This document shows positions 34,654 to 46,316 of a stretch of DNA of 64,000 bases, one piece after another; positions within the stretch are counted from its first letter, which is position 1, and every line of letters begins with the position of its first letter. Under the pieces are notes generated by a model. It was not told where the DNA came from. It ran no database searches and was given only the letters and a program-made list of their open reading frames with translations. The stretch is taken from positions 9,338 to 73,337 of the forward strand of contig CAJJDO010000061.1 of assembly GCA_905183005.1 (NCBI GenBank). The letters are read 5' to 3'. The position numbers and the translations under genes were made by a program. This stretch comes from Paramecium pentaurelia (taxonomy: Eukaryota; Ciliophora; Oligohymenophorea; Peniculida; Parameciidae).

Positions 34654-35540
34654 ATAATATAATTTTAAATAACATCAATATAAATTCCTGCTTATAGATA
34701 GTATAATTTGAGAAATCAAAATGATTTTAGATAATCAACTTTAAATTATATTACAAAATTTTAGTTAAATGTATTAATTTATTAAGTATCTTTATTTTTT
34801 ATTCTATGTTAATAGAATCAAAATTATAGATTTTTAATTTAAAGTGTAGTTATGAATTTATTATAAATACATGGAATTATACAGACATCTTAGATGAAAG
34901 GAAATGTCAAATAAATAAATATTTAACTTATAATAATTATATAGAATAATAAAGTAGAAGATTTTATTTATAAACTATGAAATCTATTATTATATTTAAT
35001 ATAAATAAAATGAGAATCTTTGATTTGAATAAATATGATTTTTTAATTAAATTTTGATGAAATATATAAAATGAAGTAACGAAAGATTTAAAAAATCTTA
35101 AAATATCTTTTATTTATATAAACCTTTTACGATCTTCATTCTATTATTTTTAAATATAAATAATACAAAGGAAAAAGCATGAAATACTAATTATATGATG
35201 AAACATTAATTATTTAATATATATTATAACACATAACATCCTAAATTAGATATATTTTATATTATTCTATTTAAAAATAAAGTAGAAAAATAATGAGAAT
35301 ATTAGAGTGTAGATTATTAATACATAAATTTAATTACATAATAAGTACGTGTTTAGTGAAGATTATAAATTATAAATAACAATTTTTTCCTACTTTTCAT
35401 AAATTTCAATAAATAATTGATTCTAATGATGAGAATAGGACTTATTAAATTGATTACATATATATGGGATTGTCATTTTTTAGTCATATATTTCTTTGAT
35501 TTATATAAAATTTATTCATTTCTATTCAAATATTATCAAA
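34654..35540. other. AT-rich intergenic stretch
   Basis: No coding frame or RNA gene is seen. The sequence is nearly all A and T with scattered short inverted runs. It separates the 3' ends of two convergent genes. Confidence 0.55.
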
Positions 35541-35956
35541 TCAAAGCATCCCTATAAACTTTTAATTTAAATTTTTGCTCGACCTTCTTTCTGTTATTGG
35601 TTTGAGAGGACTTTAAAGGTATGAAGCTGATCTCAAATCGATTATAACAGTTTCAGAAATTTATGTCGATTTCTAAAAAACGATAGCTGACATATTGTTA
35701 CCAATTCTTTGGTTTCCTTGAACTCACGAGAGAACATTAATTTCGATTACAACTTTTAATCGATTTATGTTATAGAGGGCATTGCTGAAGGGAAGTCGTC
35801 TAAGATCTCCATTTTATCCATATCTCCAATGATTGAAATTTTCATTGGTTCCATTCTCTACCCCTTATGAGGTTGGAAGATTATGGGTGCTTTCGTTAAG
35901 GGCTTAATTTCATTTGCCTTAAGTGTCACATTAATTCGATCCTAACAACATCCCAT
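35541..35956 (-). CDS. Small MGCC protein, predicted myristoylated and palmitoylated
   Basis: ATG 35954-35956 to TGA 35541-35543 with one 29-nt intron (starting at GTAACAATATGTCAGC, near 35700) gives 128 residues. The region is clearly less AT-rich than its flanks and could be mistaken for an RNA gene, but splicing restores a clean frame. The protein begins MGCCQDRINVTLKANEIKPL. Gly2 with Cys3-Cys4 is the classical dual-acylation pattern that anchors proteins to membranes such as the ciliary or plasma membrane. The rest (KISIIGDMDKMEILDDFPSA, and near the end SETVIIDLRSASYLQSPLKP) is unfamiliar and partly acidic. No family is recognised. The gene lies alone between two long AT-rich gaps. Confidence 0.75.
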
Positions 35957-36494
35957 ATTATATTAACTTAGGGAAATTGATTTAAATTAATAAATCAAAA
36001 CGATGTAAAAGTTTTTAGTGCAAATTAATGAAAGATTCTTCAAATTAATTAAAGATAATATTGGAATTTAAATTGTTTTAGATTTTTAAAAACCTTAAAA
36101 TTCAATAAGAGAGACAAGATTAATAAAGAATAATTATTAGATTTTTAATTATTAATAGGATATAGTGGAAATTAAACAAAAAGTATAGTTTTGAATAAAA
36201 ATACAATCATAATCGTAAATAAATTGTAAAGAATTTGTATTATTAATTTATTTTAATTATTTGTTATTTATGAATTTTGAATTCTAAAAACTAACATAAA
36301 GCATATTGTTGGTATTTTATTTGATGTTTGTTTATATATATTAATAATAATAATAATTTTCTTTATATTTCTATTTATATTTAAATCATATGAAGTGAAT
36401 GAATCATATATATATATGATTTTGATCATTATTATAATACTTCGTATTTGAATTAATAATACATATATTTTTATTAAGTTTTCAAATCTTTAAT
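35957..36494. other. AT-rich intergenic stretch between divergent genes
   Basis: It contains the promoters of the MGCC gene (minus) and the SERBP1-like gene (plus). There is a short TA repeat near 36405-36418. No gene is seen. Confidence 0.55.
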
Positions 36495-37404
36495 ATGAGC
36501 ACCAATATGTTTAATGTCCTCAACATTTCAGATGATGAGGATCCAAAAATTTAATAGACATAATCGAAAACCCAATAACAACAAGCAAAGAAGAGTAAGT
36601 CCATTCTTTCATTATTAATTAGATAAGTAAAAGCGTGATTAGGAATAAGTGATTCCTGTTGAATAAGTTAAGAAAGAAAGCACTTAACATCATAATCCAG
36701 TCCAAAAATAAAAGGGACTAACAGCTGAACCTCATCCAAAGGACAGACATTCTGGAACAGGAATTGGAAAGGAACTTCGTAAAGAAGGTGGTGGAAGAAG
36801 AAATTGGGGAAATTATAAGGATGATTTAAAGTAAGAAAAGTATGAAGGTGCAATAGAGGGTAAGGAGGTATCAAAAGAATAAAATACAGAGTAATAAGCT
36901 GAAGAATAATAGCCATAGGAAAATGTACCTTAAGCACCAGCAGAGAAAACTTTAGCAGATTATTATTAAGCAAGAGGAGTGGTAAAGAATGAAATTATAA
37001 TAATTATATAGAATGTTGAAGATGTGCTTAAAAAGTAGTAATAGAAAGTATAGCCAGTAGTAAAGATTGATGAGGAGGCATTAAAAAAGGAGAAATTATA
37101 GGTGATGAGAACAAGAGAAGATGAGAAGAGAGAATAGGAATAGAAAGCAACTAAAAAATAAAGTGGTTAATAATAGGGATATAGAAGTGAGATGAGTACA
37201 GAGGGATAATAATATTTCGGATTTACAAATGATTAAAGAAGAAATGATAGAAATGATAGGAATGATAAGAATGATAGAAAAGATAATAATAATTATAATA
37301 AAGGATAAAAGAAATAAGTACTTATTATTTATTATTTAATTTATTTTTAGTAATAACCAAATAATGGAGTTCAATTCGATGATAAAGATTTCCCATCATT
37401 ATGA
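36495..37404 (+). CDS. SERBP1/HABP4/Stm1-like mRNA- and ribosome-binding protein
   Basis: ATG 36495 to TGA 37402-37404 with introns of 28 nt (36595-36622) and 33 nt (37318-37350) gives 282 residues, or 272 if a 30-nt GTAAAG...TATATAG stretch near 36982 is also spliced. The family signature is clear: DRHSGTGIGKELRKEGGGRR followed by NWGNYKDD. Near residue 150 is EKTLADYYQAR, like the TLxEYL motif of the family, and the C-terminus NGVQFDDKDFPSL matches the usual ending. The protein is highly charged with Arg/Asp repeats (RNDRNDRNDKNDRKD). SERBP1 and Stm1 bind the mRNA channel of idle 80S ribosomes and stabilise them. The same role is expected in the cytoplasm here. Confidence 0.88.
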
Positions 37405-37472
37405 AATGATCATTCCAAATACATAAAATAGTGAGATATTTGGTATATATAGTACATATATCAATTATAATT

Positions 37473-38063
37473 TCACTCTCTTCTCATTAGTGATTATACT
37501 TCACTTAATTTATTAGAAACAGGCAATCTAAGATTCATTTCTGATTTACTATGTCTCATCACTTCTTATCTAGTAGTTGTTAAGGTTGATCTAAAAATAT
37601 CATCCATTTTTGAATTAAAGCTTCTTACTGTTTATGGTCTCATTGGATGGACATATTTAGATACTTAATTAAACATAGGTCCAATTTCAATATTACGCCT
37701 AATTTTTTTATCTCTAGAACCTAGACTCATTTATCTCATCTTGTAGAATGCACTACTTTTAATTTTAGTAGCTGAAGCACCTCTTGAAATAAATAATGAG
37801 ACTGGAAATTGAATTTATCTAGATGTAGTTGTTGTTGCATCTTCAACTTAGACATCAGTTTTTTGTTTTGATATATGTGTAGGTATACGACTAAATTATT
37901 ATTGTTTTTCTGATTCCTATTCTTATTCTTAATCATCTTCTTTTCTTCTATGTATTTTTTGTAAATATTCAATAACATTAATAAATGGTGTTTCAATATT
38001 GCGTGGTGAACGTAATTGTTGAATCTAATTTAAAATATGCATTGAGAATTTCTTGCCTGTCAT
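37473..38063 (-). CDS. Hypothetical protein, 196 residues
   Basis: An uninterrupted frame with TAA/TAG as Gln runs from ATG 38061-38063 to TGA 37473-37475. The N-terminal part MTGKKFSMHILNQIQQLRSP is followed by an acidic Gln/Glu run, then a basic C-terminal half with many Arg and Ser (KMDDIFRSTLTTTRQEVMRH). There is no transmembrane segment or known motif. It lies 78 bp upstream of the stop of the VPS15 gene and tail-to-tail with the SERBP1-like gene. I do not recognise the family. Codon use matches its neighbours, so it is likely real. Confidence 0.6.
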
Positions 38064-38141
38064 TTTGGATTTTAGTTAACGATGCTTACAATTTTGACAA
38101 AGATCTGACATAAATTTGTAATTATATTATTAAAATTAAAT

Positions 38142-41100
38142 TCATTTCCATATCTTGATTGTATGATCCTTACTAGCAGTAAGAAGATAACTATTCTCAT
38201 TATCCAAATAGATCATGTCAGTTACACTATCTTGATGTTCAATTAAATTTGAAGTATTGGGACCATTCCTAATTTCATGATCTTCAATAATGAAGACATC
38301 TCCTTTGATATATTGTTTGAATTTCCTATTTGAATTATAGGGCGAACAAATCACATTAGTTTGGAATTCCTTTATTATTGAAATTATTTTACTAATTCAG
38401 AATTATTAATATCGCTATTCAAAGTCCAACTTTAAACACTTCTATCCTTAGTAGCTGTAATAATTGTATTCTCTAATTTCTAGTTATATCCTCTGTTATT
38501 CAAACATAACAACGAAGTAACACTGGTAGTATCTTAAAAAGAGCCATCCAAATAATTCTTCCACATATTTTAAAGTAATTGTTCTTTAACAAATATTGAA
38601 GAGAAATTCAAATTGAATTTTTAGATTGTTTAATCACTTAATTAAGTATAAGTTGATATTTTGTTTACATTATTAAGAATCTATTCAACATTAAGAACAG
38701 ACTTAAGTTTTGGCATTTCCATTTAAATATTCTTATTCTAGGAACAATGTAAAAATAATATTGGATTTATTGTATTTTTATTCATTTTAAGATCAAAGAA
38801 TGCAACCTCATTATTTAATGATTGATAACCAATCCCAATTAATTTATCACTATTTGGATTTATACCTTCTAATAATGAATTCCTATTCATTTCACATAAA
38901 TTGTAAATAGGCAAAGGTTAATCATCTTTTGATAGTAATTGATAGATATTCATTTACATCATGCATCTATTATCATATAATATTAAATAACCGTTTAAAG
39001 TACTTAATAAAGTCTTTTAATTGTCATGAATTAAACTAGAAGCTAAACCACATTTTTTATTTACACTTAAATGTTATTAACTTCTTGATCTAATATCTTC
39101 AAGAATCAAGGATCCTTTCTCAGTGACATAACAGAAAGCATTATCGTAATTTACTATTCTCCTTATTCCTGAATCTGCTTAAGGGAATGTAGTCACTCTT
39201 TAATCAATCTTATATTAACTAACTTAGCCAGAGTTTGTACCAACAATGAAACTGTCTGTGCCTTCAAGAAAACATAGAGCATTTACTTTATCAATTAACT
39301 TTTGGTCTTTAAAGACAGTAATTTATTTTATACTGCCACTAGTAAAATCTTCCTATATTGTATTCATATCATAAAATCTAATTGTACCATCATGAGAACC
39401 TGAGATAAATCTAATTTGATCACAATGTTTTTATAATGAAGTTACGATATCATCATGTTCTGGAATAGTGGTGACTAGTTGATTTTTTAATTTGAATTGT
39501 CTTACTATTTTAGGTTGGATACTTCTTTAAAATTTATCTTCAGACTTATTTAATTAATAGGATTTCTATATAAATGAATTAATAATGATATTGAAATTGA
39601 GATTGTTTATCCATTATGTACTAGATTATGATACTAGATATTTCTTATTGAAATTTTAATAGTTTTCAAACTTTTTCAAATCTATTTTACAATGATCATA
39701 ACTAAAATTAGAGTAATCTTCTAAAGTTCTGTCTTTTTTAATAAATTCTTATAAACTATTATAAGATTCTTATTTAATAAATTTAAATTTATATGCTGCT
39801 TCATAAAATTCATTTAATCTTTATTTAACACTTGTTGATGGTAAGACTTGATTATTATTTAATTTTTATGATGAGATCTCTAGATTTTATTTAGATTTCA
39901 AAATATATTCATGATAGTAATTATTATAATTGTATTGTTCTCTTTCACTTAAAGGTTAGGAATTATTATTAAATTCTTGATTCTGATTGATAAATAATGA
40001 TTACCTAGCTGGTTTTTAGATTAATTAAGTAAACACCTCTTCATTCAAATGAGGTACATCTTATTTTAAATATTTTTTGATATGTGGTAGTAAATGTAAA
40101 TAATTATCTAGACTATTGAAGTTTCTTAGTTATATAATAATAAATTGTTAAGCTTCATCCCTTACCCATCTATTATGATGTAAAATCAAAGGAGATATTT
40201 CTTTGATAAATTATTTGATTTTATCTAATTCCAATAATTATTATTCTGAAGCTTTAGTCACTATTCTTAAAGTGCGAAAGAGAGCCATTTCATTTCTAGT
40301 ATTCAATTATAAACAAGTCAATAGAGTTTTACTCATATCAGTTTTGGCATAGTATTATAATAGATCAAATCCAACTTCTAATAATGGAATTTTTAAATGA
40401 ATTTTATTTAATTGAGCAATTAGAAGCTTCATGATTTCAATAGTTTATGATGAATCATAATACTTTAATACATTTTTAATATTCTATATTAATAATATAG
40501 ATAATTCTTAATTGTCATCTTGTAATTTCTTTTATATTATTTATAAGTAGAGATTCTTTTCCTCTTTTCTATTAAATAAATGTAAGATTTCTGCTATATC
40601 TCCAATTTTAAGTGCTAACATTGGATTCTAATTCATATCTTACAATCTAGTTTTGATTTATTCCCAAATGTACAATTAGAAAATGAGTGATTCAGTTTTA
40701 TTGCTATGTGGATAATTGAATCTTCTCAATAGATCTAATAGAATAGAGAATGCATAAAATTGAGTTTAACCTTCATAATCTTCACTAAATAAACCCAAAT
40801 TAGGTATTATTAATTTATACATAGATGAATCATCAATAAATTCAAGTAAATATTCTACTAATTCTAAACCACATAATTTTGTTTATAAGAATCTACAATT
40901 TCTCATTTAATTAAATATCCATAATATCACAATTATATATTCATTCTATCTCTTATTATTATTGATTTTAACACTTTCCAATAGAAATTTTCTATCAAAT
41001 GATTTTGATTTCCAACATATTAATTCGTTTATATTCTATTTTTGATTTCCTTTTATTGAATTATCTTCTTAATTTTGAATATTATTCTTAATAATTAAGT

Positions 41101-42319
41101 TTTCATTATTTTCAATCTATCCTGCCAAAGTATCACAACTTTGAGGAATATTGAATTTGATTTATGAGAATCTATTTGGATATTGGGATACAATGTCTAT
41201 GTCATTAAATGAATTTAAAGAAATAAATTAAATAGGGATTGGCATAACATAATTCCACTATTTAAATTGTGTAGATGATAATATTTATCTAAATAATTAG
41301 ATTCTTATATCAGGATACATGAATTCTCCTTTGAAATTTATTGTATAACATATCTTTTGTAACAATTCAAATATTTCATCAGCACATATAGAAGTTTAAA
41401 AAGTATTAAATGCCATTTCAGCACTATAACGTTCATTTGGATCTAAATCAATTAAATAACATATTAGATCTCCTATAAAACCATCAACTTAAATGAGTGG
41501 TTCTCGTTCTTTTCTTTTATATGATAATAGTTATTTAAATGTAAATAAACTTTCACCAGTATATATTTCATATATGACACATCCAAGTGAAAACATGTCC
41601 ATCTTCTATAAATCATATATCTATTATTTAGTCATATTAGCAATATATTGAATTTCTAAAGCATCTGCATATTTCTCTGGTGCCAATGTACATTTTTGAA
41701 TAGATGATTCATAAACATTCCTAATGACTTCAAATTCATTACTATAGTATGGTTTATAAGATGCAAAATCTGTCAATACTAGATAATCTAAACTAGTAAT
41801 AAGTATATTTGATGTTCGTATATGTCCATGATATAAATTTTGTTGATGTAGTGTTTTAACAGCACTCAATAATTGTAGAGTGTAGAAATGCAGCAAACAA
41901 ATTGGTAGTTTATAATTGGATTATAATCTTTCTTCAAGTGTCATATATAACATTTAACGAGATACTGCTAAATAGTCTTTATTACATTCATTTTGCATTT
42001 CTTATGGAGAAGGTTTTTCTAATTTACCAAAATTGATTAATCCACGAAATGCCATTAAATTTGGATAAGGCTCAAGTTTTTCAATCAAATATTAAAAGTT
42101 TTAATAATGGATGTAAAGTTCATTATGTGTCAATTATTTAAGTAATAGATGAACTTTGACAATTAAATTCTAATGATGCATTTTGTAATGCATAGTCTTA
42201 AATAATTTATTATCTGATAACCGTTTTTATCGTACTCCAATGTCTTATTCAGTGTTGTGAGTCTCAAAAGATTTCATCAAATTGAGTTTACCTCTATGAT
42301 CAATTAAAGAATTTCCCAT
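38142..42319 (-). CDS. VPS15: VPS15 / PIK3R4-like regulatory (pseudo)kinase of the class III PI3-kinase complex
   Basis: Start is MGNSL at 42319, a consensus N-myristoylation site as in VPS15. Stop is TGA 38142-38144; several short introns leave about 1,320-1,390 residues. The order matches VPS15. First is a kinase domain (residues about 25-300) with LYHGHIRTSNILITSLDYLV and LTDFASYKPYY, close to the family's HGDIKTEN and LTDFASFKP, then DMFSLGCVIYEIYTGE. Next is a helical HEAT-like middle (KEISPLILHHNRWVRDEAQQ). Last is a C-terminal WD40 propeller (IRFISGSHDGTIRFYDM; IITATKDRSVRIW; final LLTASKDHTIKIWK). The complex makes PI3P for endosomes and autophagy. The catalytic-loop Asp (HGD) is His here, so the kinase is probably inactive. 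No VPS34 gene is in the window. Confidence 0.9.
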
Positions 42320-42401
42320 TTATTTATAATTATATATCTATATATAATCACTTTTCATATTATAAAATACCAAACACTTAATTTAGATATACAAACACAA
42401 A

Positions 42402-44456
42402 TCATTTTGTTAACATTTTTAATAGAATTTTATGATTCTCTTTCTAATCAGGATGAGTCTCTATATAGTAATCAATCATATCTCTGACTTCATCATATAA
42501 GATATGCTCATCTAAAGTCATTTTATCTAGAATTGATTTGAATACATACAAAATAACTTATAACTCTTTATAGAATCTGGATCTTAGCTAATTAATTCTC
42601 TCAAACTCTAAATATATTAATTCCCATAAAAATCTCGAATAAATTTAACTACCATTAATTATATTCAATACTCCTTAATTTATTCACTTTTCTACAATTT
42701 GGATTGCATTTTTAATACTCCTAAAATACTTTGAGTCCCTCATCCTTGTTTTTCTCACCTACTAATTTTGCTTTCATCTCTATCAATTTCAATGAATTTT
42801 CATATGGTAATTAATCAATGAATTACAAAGCTACATCATTAGAATATATCTTTGTGAGCATTTAAACTAAAATATATAATATTGAATTTATACTACCTTT
42901 TAATAATTAGATCTCTTCATTTGATGGATTTAATTGAAAGTACTCATCAATAGTATATAAAAGCTCTTTTTATCTTCCTTAGTTATACAATAATCTTACT
43001 AAAATAAATATTATTTATACTTTTAGCTAGATAACCATTTTCATCTCTAGGGTTAAATTTAATATGTTAATCTAATAATGATATTGCTTAATCATGCTGC
43101 TTCAAAATGGTTGTCAATATTTCTGCCTTTTTCAATAATATATTTTATTCTTTATTAGAACATTATTAAATGAATTTCTCCCAATGTTATTTTATTTAAA
43201 TTGGCTTACATTTGTATTTCATAAATAAAGCTTTAAATAATAATAACAAATTTAATAAAACCTTTCTCTTCATATCCTTTATACTAATATGGGAATAAAT
43301 TTATATAATCATCAAATACTTTCAATGCCAAATCTAATTAATTCAATTTATAATAATAATTTGCTATATATTATAATTTATTATTTATTACCTTTATCAA
43401 TGTAAAACTTAATATCATTCTAATTTTATTATATCTATTACTCCATTTAATTAATATCATAAATTTTGGGTATGATAATATTCATTACTTAAAATTAAAC
43501 TTATACATACTTTCATTAAATATTTCATTTTGAATAATAAGTTTCCTTTTTTATTCAATAGTATTTAACTTATCCAATTTTTCGATTATTAATTGATTAC
43601 AAATATATGAGGATATAAAATACTTTAATTTCTCTAATTCATATCCTTTAATTAACTAATTTTAAGATTTATCTAAAAATTTAATATATGTTTATGATTA
43701 CAATTCTCTATATCTGAATAGATTAATTAACATATATCCTTTATATCTAAATTGTTTAAGTAATCAGATAAGATATGAGGATTAAATTTACCCTTCAATT
43801 GAAAAGCAATTTAACATTTTTTATCAAACCCTTCAAAACTAGAAGGGAATTTGAGTAAATATTAATTTAATTGATTCTCATCTCTATCTAAAAGACAAAG
43901 CTATTCAAATCCATATAGATCATTTGGATTATTCTTAATAAATAATTTCAAAACAGAAACATCATTTTAGATATTCATTAATCTCAAATACCCAATTCTA
44001 TTATTTGGATTATCATTTATAAATTAGTTCCAAATTTCAATTTATTGAGTAGGTAATAAATCACATAAACAATCATAAACTTCAATTGAATCTGGATTTT
44101 CTTTTAAGTACTTTTTATAGATTTCAATTCCTTCTTCAAATTAATCTAAAAATTCAGATAGAAATCTAACTATGTATTATAATATAAATATATTTACATG
44201 TCTAATGATAATATTTAAGTTACACTCTTGTCTACTTCAAATAATCATCAATCACTGTTTAATAGTCTTAATTGAAATAATTGTGTAATAAGCATAATTT
44301 GCGAACAAATAAATGTCTATCTCTAAATAGGGCTTATTAGGTTGCATGATTGACTTCATGAAATAATCTTTCCTTCTATTTTTGTGTTATGCAACATTAG
44401 AATTAATTGTATTAGGTGAATTCCTAACAATCTAATAGGATAGATTTTAAAGACAT
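42402..44456 (-). CDS. TPR/HAT-like helical-repeat protein
   Basis: The frame starts MSLKSILLDCQEFTQYNQFQ at 44456 and ends KILLKMLTK-TGA at 42402. A 28-nt intron near 44166-44193 is needed to join KYYHQTFRFLSEFLDQFEEG. Helix-pair repeats of about 34 residues follow (for example GIEIYKKYLKENPDSIEVYD, then EIWNQFINDNPNNRIGYLRL), with the Asn-Pro turn typical of TPR or HAT repeats. No catalytic motif is seen. The family cannot be named; candidates are scaffold subunits of RNA-processing or acetyltransferase complexes. It is 82 bp from the VPS15 start, on the same strand. Further small introns toward the C-terminus are likely but not all placed. Confidence 0.65.
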
Positions 44457-44738
44457 GACAATAAATTTATCATCTTCTTATAAATATTTTCTCAATACTA
44501 TAATAAAATTGGTTATAGAATACATTAATATTGCCATGAATTGGGGAAAACTTGTTATAACATAAGTGTATTATTGTTTTTTAAGTATTGTTATGCTATT
44601 GATTATCGTAAGAGTTAGAAAGATTATGGAAATTCTTTCTTTTTATAATGCAATTAGGAAAGAACATAAGACTTATCAATTTGATTAGTTTAATTCATAT
44701 AATTAATATATAATTGATTAATATATTTAATGTTAGCC

Positions 44739-46112
44739 TCACTCACAAGCAAATTTAAAGTCAAAAGACGTCACACAAATTTAGAATGCTTAAAGAGGTG
44801 ATAATGGATAGCAGAAATCAAGGTTAAACAAGAGATCATCGACTCTTCCAAATTACAAATGAATGAATTAATGATTATTTGGTTTTACTAATTGGAAATT
44901 TTTGACTGAAGGTTTATCTACTCTTCCAAAAAAGTTTAAAACATGAGCTTTCATTTTTGCATCCCATCTAGGAGGTTTATTTATGAATTCCTCAATGAAT
45001 TCACGCTTATTATTTTAATAATCATATTAAATTCCTTCATTATTATGAAGAGGTTAGAATACTTTTGGAATATTCCTTTCTCCAACCTTAGGTATTAATA
45101 CTTTCATTTTTCTAGGTCCTTTATTCTACATAATATGACTTTCATAATAAGCAACTCCCAATTAAGTTCTAAATTAGGATGTGTCTTTACACTTCTTTAA
45201 ATTCTTACCTTCATCCCAAAGTATGAATTCTGTTCCAAGGAAATTAGATCTAACCTTACCCAAAAAGCATGATTTTTTGGTTGAGAATTCTCTCTTATCC
45301 ATAGAAATGACATAATTGGAAGTAGTATTCATGACTACTTTTTTTGCACTAAATAAGTACACATCCTCTTCAGTTGTGTAAACATGATAAACTGGATATA
45401 GTCTGGCAAGACCACTCTTATCTCTTTTAATATAGCATTATAATGTTCTATCTTACATTAAAGGACTTGTAAGAAATGCTCTTCCTTAATCTTAACCTTG
45501 CATTTATTCTTTTACATATTAAATTTCAAGTTTAGGAGGGAATGGATTGACTGAGACATGACTTGAATTCATTTATGATGATGGTGGTTATAAGTTCAAT
45601 TATTGTAATTGTTATGATTCTTGAAATTGAGATTATTGATCATTATCTTCAATTCTCTATAATTCAAGATGTCTTGGTTATACTTGCTGAATTATATCCT
45701 CCACATCTACTTGTTCACCAATCTCTGATTAGAAGTTGACAACTGATTAATTATGCTAATCTCTTTCATCAGTATTATTTGATGATTCTTCTGATTAATT
45801 TTAAAGATTATTGGAATTTTTGTATTATATCTATTGAAACTAATTCTGTTATTCATATTCTTATTATTGTTGTTGTTGTATTTTCATTTATTATGCAGCT
45901 GTTTAAGGTCTATTCAATCTAAGGTTATTTAAGTCTTATTCTTATTAATTGATTTATTGCATTCCCGGTTCATGAATAATTTCCTCATCTTAGAAGTCTT
46001 TTCTTATTTTCATTTGTTGCTAAACATTTGTCTTATACTTATTGTCTTATTTATTATTATCATCATCATCAAATTAAATGATATTATCCTCTTCACTGTT
46101 CTTTCTACTCAT
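44739..46112 (-). CDS. Tubby-like protein
   Basis: A single frame of 457 residues runs from ATG 46110-46112 to TGA 44739-44741. The first 190 residues are acidic then Gln-rich (poly-Gln written mostly as TAA/TAG). The C-terminal tubby domain is complete: YVISMDKREFSTKKSCFLGK, VRSNFLGTEFILWDEGKN, ESHIMQNKGPRKMKVLIPKV, RWDAKMKAHVLNFFGRV, and the family ending FCYPLSPLQAFQICVTSFDF followed by KFACE. Tubby domains bind PI(4,5)P2 and, with IFT-A, deliver membrane proteins to cilia. A ciliary role is likely in this organism. There is a 282-bp gap to the next gene, with no feature noticed. Confidence 0.93.
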
Positions 46113-46316
46113 ATTTTAAATTTATTATAATAATAATTAATCAAAAATAGAAGCACCTTTTATTTCCTTTTTAATCTATTTTATTTTATCAATCTAAATA
46201 ATATTCTACATTAATCTCTAATAATAATATATATGTATCACTTATATTATTTCATTTAAATATAATACCTTTATATTATTATTATAAATAAAATGATAAA
46301 CATAAATATAATTTAA

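Noticed and set aside
35560..35950. A non-coding RNA in the GC-richer island
   Set aside because: Once a 29-nt intron is removed the minus strand gives a full frame with Met start and TGA stop, so a protein is the better reading.
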